Below are positions 1 to 6,511 of a stretch of DNA of 8,190 nt, one piece after another (the first letter of the stretch is position 1; each line of letters begins with the position of its first letter). The position numbers and the translations under genes were made by a program. Under the pieces are notes generated by a model. That model searched no databases. It was not told the origin of the DNA and was given only the letters and a program-made list of their open reading frames with translations. Origin of the DNA: an uncultured Rikenellaceae bacterium (GTDB taxonomy: Bacteria > Bacteroidota > Bacteroidia > Bacteroidales > UBA932); assembly GCA_937906485.1 (NCBI GenBank), contig CALCYB010000103.1, positions 1-8,190 on the forward strand, in the 5' to 3' direction.

Positions 1-148
1 GCAGATGCGCAAGCTTGAAGAAGAAGACCCGCAAGACTGCGAACATGATGAACAATTTGATGGCCACCAGCGCCCACAGGGTCTTTCCCAGTGTCATGCT
101 TCGGATGCCTTCGTAATAAAAATTCCAGATTTTCTTTATCGTGTTCAT
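1..148 (-). CDS. DUF4492 family small membrane protein (partial, C-terminus beyond window)
   Basis: The first 49 codons read leftward from the ATG at 148 and continue past the left edge. The visible protein starts MNTIKKIWNFYYEGIRSM and continues with TLGKTLWALVAIKLFIMF and then AVLRVFFFKLAHL. The FYYEGIRSMTLGKTLW block and the following KLFIMFAVLRVFFF stretch are what I recognise as the DUF4492 signature, a family of roughly 70-80 residues with no known biochemical role. Residues about 25-44 form one strongly hydrophobic segment, so this is probably a single-pass inner-membrane protein. In Bacteroidetes and some Campylobacterota (from memory) the gene sits just before cydA/cydB of cytochrome bd oxidase, so a small accessory role in that complex is an inference. 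It follows trmD by 32 bp on the same strand, with no Shine-Dalgarno in an A/C-rich spacer, and is probably cotranscribed with it. The start is supported by the family N-terminus. Confidence 0.8.
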   Translation of the reverse strand, partial: MNTIKKIWNFYYEGIRSMTLGKTLWALVAIKLFIMFAVLRVFFFKLAHL

Positions 149-180
149 GGTTGGATGTGGATTGGTGTTCGGTGTTTGGG

Positions 181-864
181 TCATTGGTCAGACTCCAGCA
201 GTTCGGGACGGAGCAGGCGGGTGCGTTCCAGGGCTTGTTCCTCCTGCCAGTTCTTGATGAGTTTCGGGTTGCCGGAGAGCAGGACCTGCGGAACGTCCCA
301 GCCGTTGTAGGAGGCCGGGCGGGTGTAGATCGGAGGGGCAAGCAGTTCGTCTTGGAAGGAGTCGCTCAGGGCGGAGGTTTCATCCGAAAGCACCCCGGGG
401 ATCAGGCGGACAATGGCGTCACAGATGACGGCAGCCGGAAGTTCTCCTCCGCTCAGGACGTAGTTGCCGATGGAGATTTCCATGGTGATGATGTGCTCAC
501 GGATCCGGTGGTCAATGCCCTTGTAATGTCCGCACAGGATGATGATGTTTTCCAGGCAGGAAAGCCGGTTGGCCATGGGCTGGTCCAGGACCGGGCCATC
601 GGGGGTGACGTAAATGATCTCGTCGTAGTTGCGCTGCTGCTGCAGGTCGGATATCAGGCGGTGAATGGGCTCAATCATCAGCACCATACCCGCATCTCCT
701 CCAAAACCATAATCGTCAATTTGTTTGTAGCGCCCTTTGCCGTAATCATGCAGATTGTGGATGACGATTTCTGCAAGACCTTTCTTTTGGGCACGGCCAA
801 GGATGGAATGACTCAATGGACTGGTCAGTAATTCCGGTACAGCGCTGATAATATCTATTCTCAT
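181..864 (-). CDS. trmD: tRNA (guanine-37-N1)-methyltransferase TrmD
   Basis: TrmD uses S-adenosylmethionine to methylate N1 of G37, next to the anticodon, in tRNAs reading CCN, CUN and CGG codons, and so prevents +1 frameshifting. It works as a cytosolic homodimer with a deep trefoil knot (SPOUT class). The 227-residue protein has the usual start MRIDIISAVPELL, the DDYGFGGDAGM block (residues 50-60), LCGHYKGIDHRI (110-121), the knot segment SIGNYVLSGGELPAAV (131-146), VRLIPGVL with the conserved Arg153, DSF with the expected catalytic Asp168, and the linker/C-terminal YTRP, GWDVPQVLLSGNP and ALERTRLLRPELL. Length and start fit the family. The third position of the glycine block is Asp57 where many homologues have Gly. 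The gene is divergent from the DUF349-yidC operon and upstream of the DUF4492 gene. Rightward ORFs lying over it are shadows. Confidence 0.97.
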   Translation of the reverse strand: MRIDIISAVPELLTSPLSHSILGRAQKKGLAEIVIHNLHDYGKGRYKQIDDYGFGGDAGMVLMIEPIHRLISDLQQQRNYDEIIYVTPDGPVLDQPMANRLSCLENIIILCGHYKGIDHRIREHIITMEISIGNYVLSGGELPAAVICDAIVRLIPGVLSDETSALSDSFQDELLAPPIYTRPASYNGWDVPQVLLSGNPKLIKNWQEEQALERTRLLRPELLESDQ

Positions 865-868
865 AACG

Positions 869-876
869 CAAAATTA
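869..876 (-). promoter_or_regulatory. candidate -7 promoter box for trmD
   Basis: The minus strand reads TAATTTTG, a full match to the Bacteroidetes -7 consensus TAnnTTTG, ending only 4 nt before the trmD ATG. With the usual spacing, transcription would start at or next to the start codon. No matching -33 TTG element lies about 20 bp upstream, and the interval is so AT-rich that a chance match is possible. Confidence 0.4.
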
Positions 877-889
877 AAAATAATTAATG

Positions 890-897
890 TATATTTG
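890..897 (+). promoter_or_regulatory. candidate -7 promoter box for the DUF349-yidC-yggS operon
   Basis: TATATTTG matches the Bacteroidetes -7 consensus TAnnTTTG and lies 30 bp before the ATG at 928, which would give a short leader of about 25 nt. There is no clear -33 TTTG at the expected distance. The whole 63-bp divergent gap (865-927) is AT-rich and also carries the opposing trmD box, 13 bp away. Confidence 0.45.
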
Positions 898-927
898 CGA
901 GTTATTTAATCAAAACGAATCTTTCTT

Positions 928-2772
928 ATGAGCGAAGAAATGAAAAACACTGCCCCCGCCGGGCAATTCGAGGAAGTGGAAAACCAATCCAGCCCCGAAA
1001 CTACGATGGAGTTTGTAGAACAGGAAACCGAAACTTTGGTGGAAGAAATGCTGATGAATCTTTCCGAAAAGAGCCTGAGTGAGATCCTCAATCTGTTTGA
1101 GGAAGTCCTGGGCAGAGGCAATCAGCAAGAGATGTACCGTTGTGCCGAAGCCATCAAAGCCGCCTTCTACAAGGCTTTGAAACGTGAAAAGATCGCTGCC
1201 GGTTTTGTGGAACCCGCAGCAGCACCGGTGGATGGCCCTGTGACGGAAGAAGTAGAGCCCGTTGAGGAAGAAATTTCCAACAATCCGTTTGCAGAAGTGG
1301 AACGTGGCTTCAAGGAATTGTATGCCCGTTACAAAGCTTTGCGCTCAAATTACCTGCAGGCGCAGGAGCAGCAAAAGGAACAGAACCTGGCTGCCAAACT
1401 GCAGATCATCGAAGAAATCAAGCAACTTTCCGAAAAGCAAGAAGATATCAATCAGACATTCAATGAATTCCGAGCCTTGCAGGCCCGTTGGCGTGAAATC
1501 GGCCCCGTTCCTCAAACCCGGATGAAGGATGTCTATGAGACGTATCAGCACCATGTGGAAATGTTCTACGATTACGTGAAGATCAACAACGAGCTGCGTG
1601 ATCTGGACTTCAAGAAAAACCTGGCCAGCAAGACCCGTCTTTGTGAACAGGCAGAAGCATTGGCCGAAGACGACAACGTCATCAGTGCGTTCAACCGTCT
1701 GCAGAAACTCCACGAAGAATGGAAAGAATTCGGCCCGGTTGACCGCGATTCCCGCGAAGCCATCTGGAACCGTTTCCGCGCAGCCACTTCGGTCATCAAC
1801 AAGAAACACCAGCAATTCTTTGAAAAGGCCAAGGAAGAACAGAAAGCCAACTTTGCCGCCAAATCCAACCTCTGTGAGCAGGCAGAAGCCATCGCTGAAC
1901 GTGAGGTCAAGGATGCTGCCGGCTGGAACAAGGCCTCCAAGGAACTGGAAAACCTGCAGAAGGAATGGAAGACCATCGGTTTTGCATCCAAGAAGGACAA
2001 CCAGAAGGTCTATGAACGTTTCCGTGCTGCCTGCGACCGTTTCTTTGACCGCAAACGTGAGTTCTACAATGACTTCAAGGATCAGATGACCCGGAATTAC
2101 GAACAGAAGGTGGCCCTGTGTGAACAGGCAGAAGCCTTGATGGGCAGCACCGACTGGAAGGCAACGACCGATGAACTGATCCGTCTCCAACAGTTGTGGA
2201 AAGAAAGCGGTCCGGTATCCCGGAAGAAATCCGACCAGGTATGGAAACGCTTCCGCGCCGCATGTGACCATTTCTTTGACAACAAGGAAAAGAACTACGG
2301 AGGAGTGGATCCGAAGCTGGTGGAAAACCTGCAGGCCAAACTGGCGTTGATCGAAGAGGTCAAAGCCTACGAGCCGGTGGATGATCAGGCGGATTTCCAA
2401 GCAGCCCGGGATCTGCTGAGCCGTTGGAATGCCATCGGTTATGTTCCGCTCAAGGAAAAGAACCGCATTGGGGCAGAATTCAAAGAAGCCATGGCTGCAC
2501 GTTTCCCTGACTTCAGTCTGGATCCCCGTGCCCGTCGTGCTCCCCGCAAAGAAGGCCGTACCCGTCAGGCTGCACCCCGCTCTGAACACGATATTCTGGT
2601 ACAGCAATTCCGCATCAAGGAAAGTGAACTGGCAACTTATGAAAACAACATCGGATTCTTCGCCGCTTCCCGTGGTGCAGAAGCCCTGATTGCTCAGTTG
2701 CAGGAAAAAATCGAAAAAACCCGTACAGAACTTCAAGAACTGGAAGAAAGAATCAAGAGCCTGGAGAATTAG
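928..2772 (+). CDS. DUF349 repeat protein (five repeats), function unknown
   Basis: This is a 614-residue, highly charged, almost wholly helical protein with no signal peptide or membrane segment, so probably cytosolic. It has five copies of the DUF349 repeat, each centred on a W-K/R-x-x-G block followed by an aromatic/basic helix: Trp188 (WREIGPVP), Trp265 (WKEFGPVDR), Trp347 (WKTIGFASKK), Trp424 (WKESGPVSRKK) and Trp500 (WNAIGYVPLKE), spaced 76-82 residues apart. RFRAACDRFFD and RFRAACDHFFD end copies 3 and 4. LCEQAEA precedes copies 2, 3 and 4. The N-terminal 120 residues are acidic and probably partly disordered. Residues 532-552 form an Arg/Lys-rich linker, and about 553-614 looks like a coiled coil. 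The molecular function of DUF349 is not established to my knowledge. The gene heads an operon, with 3 bp to yidC, and has no Shine-Dalgarno before its ATG. Family call is strong, function is open. Confidence 0.93.
   Translation: MSEEMKNTAPAGQFEEVENQSSPETTMEFVEQETETLVEEMLMNLSEKSLSEILNLFEEVLGRGNQQEMYRCAEAIKAAFYKALKREKIAAGFVEPAAAPVDGPVTEEVEPVEEEISNNPFAEVERGFKELYARYKALRSNYLQAQEQQKEQNLAAKLQIIEEIKQLSEKQEDINQTFNEFRALQARWREIGPVPQTRMKDVYETYQHHVEMFYDYVKINNELRDLDFKKNLASKTRLCEQAEALAEDDNVISAFNRLQKLHEEWKEFGPVDRDSREAIWNRFRAATSVINKKHQQFFEKAKEEQKANFAAKSNLCEQAEAIAEREVKDAAGWNKASKELENLQKEWKTIGFASKKDNQKVYERFRAACDRFFDRKREFYNDFKDQMTRNYEQKVALCEQAEALMGSTDWKATTDELIRLQQLWKESGPVSRKKSDQVWKRFRAACDHFFDNKEKNYGGVDPKLVENLQAKLALIEEVKAYEPVDDQADFQAARDLLSRWNAIGYVPLKEKNRIGAEFKEAMAARFPDFSLDPRARRAPRKEGRTRQAAPRSEHDILVQQFRIKESELATYENNIGFFAASRGAEALIAQLQEKIEKTRTELQELEERIKSLEN
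1642..2135 (+). repeat. three intragenic direct repeats encoding the CEQAEA helix of DUF349 units
   Basis: A 17-nt unit TGTGAACAGGCAGAAGC occurs at 1642-1658, again with one change (TGTGAGCAGGCAGAAGC) at 1873-1889, and unchanged at 2119-2135. The spacings of 231 and 246 nt are 77 and 82 codons, the same as the protein repeat period. They are the DNA trace of tandem duplication of the DUF349 unit and not a mobile or regulatory repeat. Confidence 0.85.
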
Positions 2773-2775
2773 GTA

Positions 2776-4659
2776 ATGAAAAGAATGAACATCATCGGGT
2801 TGGCCCTGATCGGTCTTATTCTGATCGGTTTCAGCTGGTACAACACGAAGCAATTTGAAAAACAACGTCAATATCAACTGCAGCAAGATTCCATTGCTGC
2901 AGTTCGGGCGTTTGAATACGCTGAAGAATTAGCCGCACAACAGCACCTGCAGGATTCGCTCAATCAGGTGAATGGAGAAAAACTGCTTCCCCAGGCGGCA
3001 GAAAACAATTACCAGAATACATTCCGTAACCCTTATCTGGAATCGGCCTATCAGGCGACTCCCCAAGTGTTCCGTCTGGAGAACGAACTCTTGTCCGTAG
3101 CCATAGATACCCGTGGGGCCCAATTCGAGTCGGTGATCGTCAAGGATTACTATACCTACGACAGCCTGGCGCTGGAATTGGTCAAACCGCAGCAAAGCGA
3201 TTTCAACATCCGTTTCTACTCGGATCAGATGTTGACCAGTTCCGATTTTACATTTACCCCGGTTGCCGCCAACGACTCGACCCTGTTGCTTCGCCTGTAT
3301 TTTGATGAGCAGGCTTATGTGGAATATGCCTACGCATTGGCCAGCGGCAGTTATAAGGTGGATTTTGACATCAACCTGGTCGGTATGGACCGATTCATTC
3401 CCAGGAACGCGGCCTATTTTGATCTGAACTGGGACTTGACGGTACCCCGCCTGGAACGTGGTTACGAAAATGAGAAAAACTACTCTACCGTTGCCTTCAA
3501 ATACCCGAATGAAAGTGGGGTAGAGAACTTGGGACAACGCAAACCCAGTGCAGAAAAGTCCATCAAGACGAAACTGGAATGGGTGGGCTTCCAACAACAG
3601 TTCTTCTCTGCGATTCTGGTTGCAGAGGATGGATTTTCCGGGGGCGATCTGGCTTTCCGTTTCCTGCCCGAAGAAGATCCTTCCCGGAACCTGATGGAAT
3701 GCCGCGCCAAGATGCAGCTGGAAACAGACCTTTCCGGCAACATGACCCTGCCGTTTGAATTCTACTTCGGTCCCAACCTGTACAAAGAACTCAAATCCTA
3801 CGACCGCAGTTTTGAAAAGATCATTCCGATGGGCCGTAACATCGTTTCGTGGATCAACCGTTTCGCGATCATTCCGATGTTTGACTTCTTCAGCCGCTTC
3901 ATCGGAAGTTTCGGCCTGATCATTCTCTTGATGACCATTGTGCTGAAACTGGTGATTTCTCCCCTGACCTTGAAATCCTTCATGTCCACGGCCAAGATGA
4001 ATGTCATCAAGCCGGAAATCGACAAGATCAATGCCAAGTATCCCAAGCAGGAGGATGCGATGAAGAAGCAACAGGAACTCATGGACCTGTACCAACGCAG
4101 TGGGGTGAGCATGATGGGGGGCTGTCTGCCGATGTTGCTGCAATTCCCGATCCTGGTTGCGATGTTCCGTTTCTTCCCGGTTTCCTTCGAGTTGCGCCAA
4201 CAGCCTTTCCTGTGGGCCGACGACTTGAGTGCGTATGACTCCATTCTGGACCTGCCCTTCAAAATTCCGTTGTACGGTGACCACATCAGCCTCTTTGCCC
4301 TGTTGATGGCCCTGACCATGTTCTTCTATTCGAAGATGAACTCCAAACAAATGGCTTCGAACCCGCAAATGGCCGGAATGAATTTCATGACCGTCTATTT
4401 CATGCCCTTGTTCATGTTGGTTTTCTGTAATAACCTCTCCAGTGCGTTGAGTTACTATTACATGTTGTCCAACCTGATTACGATGTTGCAGACTTGGGTG
4501 ATCCGCCGTTTCTTTGTGGATGAACAAAAGATTCTGGCACAAATCAAGAACAAGGCGGCTGCACCTAAGAAGAAATCCAAATTCCAACAACGTCTGGAAG
4601 AAATGCAAAAGCAGCAACAGCAGATGTTGAAAGAACAACAAAAGAATCAAAGAAGATAG
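2776..4659 (+). CDS. yidC: membrane protein insertase YidC
   Basis: YidC (Oxa1 family) inserts and folds inner-membrane proteins, alone or with SecYEG. The 627-residue protein has the Gram-negative layout: an N-terminal transmembrane anchor (about residues 5-21), a large periplasmic P1 domain (about 60-345), then a five-helix insertase core with membrane segments near 376-395, 448-466, 502-518, 537-552 and 555-575. Family landmarks are ISPLTLKSFMSTAKMNVIKPEI (from 394), GGCLPMLLQFPILVAMF (448-464), ELRQQPFLWADDLS (472-485) and the Gln/Lys-rich basic tail after 590, which suits contact with the ribosome. The groove Arg of E. coli YidC TM2 (FIVRG) is replaced here by Lys391 (TIVLK), which I believe is usual in Bacteroidetes. 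The ATG at 2776 is 3 bp after the DUF349 stop. Met4 is a possible alternative start. A strong inverted repeat lies at codons 34-43. Confidence 0.97.
   Translation: MKRMNIIGLALIGLILIGFSWYNTKQFEKQRQYQLQQDSIAAVRAFEYAEELAAQQHLQDSLNQVNGEKLLPQAAENNYQNTFRNPYLESAYQATPQVFRLENELLSVAIDTRGAQFESVIVKDYYTYDSLALELVKPQQSDFNIRFYSDQMLTSSDFTFTPVAANDSTLLLRLYFDEQAYVEYAYALASGSYKVDFDINLVGMDRFIPRNAAYFDLNWDLTVPRLERGYENEKNYSTVAFKYPNESGVENLGQRKPSAEKSIKTKLEWVGFQQQFFSAILVAEDGFSGGDLAFRFLPEEDPSRNLMECRAKMQLETDLSGNMTLPFEFYFGPNLYKELKSYDRSFEKIIPMGRNIVSWINRFAIIPMFDFFSRFIGSFGLIILLMTIVLKLVISPLTLKSFMSTAKMNVIKPEIDKINAKYPKQEDAMKKQQELMDLYQRSGVSMMGGCLPMLLQFPILVAMFRFFPVSFELRQQPFLWADDLSAYDSILDLPFKIPLYGDHISLFALLMALTMFFYSKMNSKQMASNPQMAGMNFMTVYFMPLFMLVFCNNLSSALSYYYMLSNLITMLQTWVIRRFFVDEQKILAQIKNKAAAPKKKSKFQQRLEEMQKQQQQMLKEQQKNQRR
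2876..2904. repeat. perfect 11-bp inverted repeat with 7-nt loop inside yidC
   Basis: AACTGCAGCAA (2876-2886) and TTGCTGCAGTT (2894-2904) are exact reverse complements separated by GATTCCA. In RNA this is an 11-bp hairpin about 100 nt after the yidC start codon. No T-run follows, so it is not a standard intrinsic terminator. The stretch encodes the low-constraint linker after the first membrane helix (LQQDSIAAV). Confidence 0.8.
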
Positions 4660-4662
4660 CAG

Positions 4663-5346
4663 ATGAGTATTGCAACCAATCTTCAACGGATCAATAGTGA
4701 ACTGCCGTCAACCGTAGGGTTGGTGGCAGTTTCCAAATTTCACCCAGCGAGTGCTGTACTTGCGGCTTATCAGGCGGGTCAGCGGATTTTTGGTGAGAGC
4801 CGTCCCCAGGAATTGTTCCAAAAGGTAAGTCAGGTTCCGGACGATGTGCGCTGGCATTTCATCGGTCATTTGCAGACCAACAAACTCAAGTTTGTGCTGC
4901 CCTATGTGGAACTGGTCCATTCGGTGGATTCCCTCCGCCTGCTTGAGGCCATTGCCCGCTATGCCGAAGCTCACCAGCTGTCGGTGGAGGTGCTGATCGA
5001 GGTATTCATCGCCCGGGAAGAAACCAAGAGCGGTTTTTCCATCCAGGAGGCGGAAGACTTGCTGACCTCGGATCTGGTGCCGTTGTGTGGCGACCGGGTG
5101 CGTATCCGTGGGTTGATGGGAATGGCTTCCCTGACCGATGACCAGCAACAGATCCGCTCAGAATTCAGGGAGTTGACAGCATTGTATCACCGTATCGGCC
5201 AACACTTGACGACGCATCCGAGTGCGGTATTGGCTGCGTTTGATACCCTTTCTTTCGGGATGTCCAACGATTACCGGATTGCCATCGAAGAAGGAGCAAC
5301 CCTGGTGCGGATCGGTACCGATATTTTCGGTCCCCGGGAGTATTGA
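4663..5346 (+). CDS. yggS: YggS/PLPBP-type pyridoxal 5'-phosphate homeostasis protein
   Basis: Proteins of this family bind PLP on a single-domain TIM barrel resembling the N-terminal domain of alanine racemase. They buffer PLP and affect amino-acid and vitamin B6 balance and have no known enzymatic activity. The 227-residue length is typical. Visible motifs are LVAVSKFHP with the PLP-binding Lys25, FGESRPQEL (43-51; FGEN is more common), WHFIGHLQTNK (64-74), LVHSVDS, the EETKSGF block (119-125), RGLMGMA (149-155), LSFGMSNDYRIAIEEGAT (196-213) and RIGTDIFGPREY at the C-terminus, where the barrel binds the phosphate. It starts 3 bp after the yidC stop and is evidently the last gene of that operon. 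Its stop lies 10 bp from the stop of convergent lpxB. In many other bacteria the gene sits near proC or the yggT/division cluster, so this placement differs. Confidence 0.95.
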   Translation: MSIATNLQRINSELPSTVGLVAVSKFHPASAVLAAYQAGQRIFGESRPQELFQKVSQVPDDVRWHFIGHLQTNKLKFVLPYVELVHSVDSLRLLEAIARYAEAHQLSVEVLIEVFIAREETKSGFSIQEAEDLLTSDLVPLCGDRVRIRGLMGMASLTDDQQQIRSEFRELTALYHRIGQHLTTHPSAVLAAFDTLSFGMSNDYRIAIEEGATLVRIGTDIFGPREY

Positions 5347-5356
5347 AACTGTCAGC

Positions 5357-6511
5357 TTATTTGCTTCCGGCGGCCTTCAGCAGCCCCTGGAGTTCTTTTA
5401 CCATTGCGGCAGCTACTTTTTCTGAGGCACCGGCTCCGCCTAACAGTTCGCGGAGCTCCCGGTAATCTTCCAACATCCTGTTCCGGTAGCTGGTATCTTC
5501 AATCAGGCGTTTGACTTCCTGGGCCAGGGCCTGCGGCGTGCAATCGTTCTGCAGAATTTCGCGGAAGGCTCCCCGTTGGAGAATCAGGTTGGCCAGGCTG
5601 ATGTATTGGAGCTTGACCAGCCGTTTGGCAATGGCAAAACTGATCGGATTGCCACCGTATCCCACTACTTGAGGAACTCCGATGAGTGCGGCTTCCAGAC
5701 TGGCGGTGCCGGAAGCGATGATGGCTGCCTGACTGTGACGCAGGATGCTGTAGGTCTCGCCGCGCAGCACGTTGACCGTAGCCGTGGTCTTGGCTAGGTA
5801 AGGGGCCAGTACTTCGTCATCAATGGAAGGCGCTGCAGCCAACCAGAATTGGTAGTTGTCACCCAGTTGTTCTGCCGCCTGGAGAAAACGGGGAAGGAGG
5901 AACTGGATCTCTCCTTTGCGGCTGCCGGCCAGCAGCGCAATGCCCGGTTTGGCGTCGAAATGGTTGCGTTGCAGGAAACTCTCCCGGCTTTCGTTGACTT
6001 TCGGGTCCCGGTCAATGCTGTCAATGAGGGGATTGCCTTTGTAGATGGCGTCAATGTTCCATTTTTTGAAATAGTCGATCTCAAAAGGAAAGATGATGAA
6101 CAGACGGTCTACGTATTGCTGCAGGCGTTTGACCCGGTGTTCTTTCCAGGCCCATACTTTGGGGGCGATGTAGTAGAATACGGGTATGTGCTTGGATTTG
6201 GCCCATTTGGCCATGCGGAAATTGAAACCCGGGTAGTCAATCAAAATCAGTACATCCGGTTGCCAGCGTTCTATGTCCTGCTTGCATCGGGACATATCGT
6301 TGAGCAGGCGACGGGCATGGGTCACAACCTCTACAAAGCCCATGATGTCGCTTTCTTTGTAGTGGTGTGCCAGGGTGCCACCAACGGCCGCCATCAGGTC
6401 TCCGCCACGAAAACGGAATTCAGCCTGGGGGTCGGTGGCTTTCAGTCCCCTCATCAGGTTCGAACCGTGAAGGTCTCCGGAGGCTTCTCCTGCTATCAGG
6501 TAATATTTCAT
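5357..6511 (-). CDS. lpxB: lipid-A-disaccharide synthase LpxB
   Basis: LpxB is a GT19 glycosyltransferase, peripheral on the inner face of the cytoplasmic membrane. It joins UDP-2,3-diacylglucosamine and lipid X to give the tetra-acyl disaccharide 1-phosphate core of lipid A. The 384-residue length is normal. Motifs are YYLIAGEASGDLHGSNLM (3-20), FRGGDLMAAVGG (34-45), MGFVEVV (57-63), LILIDYPGFNFRMA (88-101) with Asp92 at the expected catalytic position, YYIAPKVWAWKEHR (113-126), YKGNPLIDS (157-165), LAGSRKGEI (194-202) with the nucleotide-site Arg198, and SGTASLEAALIGVPQVVGY (267-285) for UDP binding. The ATG overlaps the surE stop by 4 nt (ATGA), which suggests translational coupling and expression from the surE promoter. 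The C-terminal tail past about residue 355 is Ala/Lys-rich. Its presence shows a lipid A-bearing outer membrane. Confidence 0.97.
   Translation of the reverse strand: MKYYLIAGEASGDLHGSNLMRGLKATDPQAEFRFRGGDLMAAVGGTLAHHYKESDIMGFVEVVTHARRLLNDMSRCKQDIERWQPDVLILIDYPGFNFRMAKWAKSKHIPVFYYIAPKVWAWKEHRVKRLQQYVDRLFIIFPFEIDYFKKWNIDAIYKGNPLIDSIDRDPKVNESRESFLQRNHFDAKPGIALLAGSRKGEIQFLLPRFLQAAEQLGDNYQFWLAAAPSIDDEVLAPYLAKTTATVNVLRGETYSILRHSQAAIIASGTASLEAALIGVPQVVGYGGNPISFAIAKRLVKLQYISLANLILQRGAFREILQNDCTPQALAQEVKRLIEDTSYRNRMLEDYRELRELLGGAGASEKVAAAMVKELQGLLKAAGSK

Noticed and set aside
91..831. 246-residue rightward ORF over trmD
   Set aside because: Shadow of trmD, whose motifs are complete on the minus strand; it also overlaps the DUF4492 start and the spacer.
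872..885. AATTA-AAAA-TAATT short inverted repeat in the divergent interval
   Set aside because: Only 5 bp of pure A/T in an AT-rich gap, easily chance; not supported as an operator.
1345..2886. 513-residue leftward ORF antisense to the DUF349 gene
   Set aside because: It is a shadow of a repeat-rich gene with biased codons; the product is Phe/Leu-rich with no recognisable domain, while the + strand encodes clear DUF349 repeats.
2929..4686. 585-residue leftward ORF antisense to yidC
   Set aside because: Shadow of yidC; His/Gln-rich low-complexity translation with no family resemblance, and yidC on the other strand is certain.
5311..5322. 12-bp perfect palindrome ATCGGTACCGAT near the yggS 3' end
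   Set aside because: A 12-bp palindrome is expected about twice by chance in a window of this size, it has no loop or T-run, and it encodes the conserved RIGTD motif.
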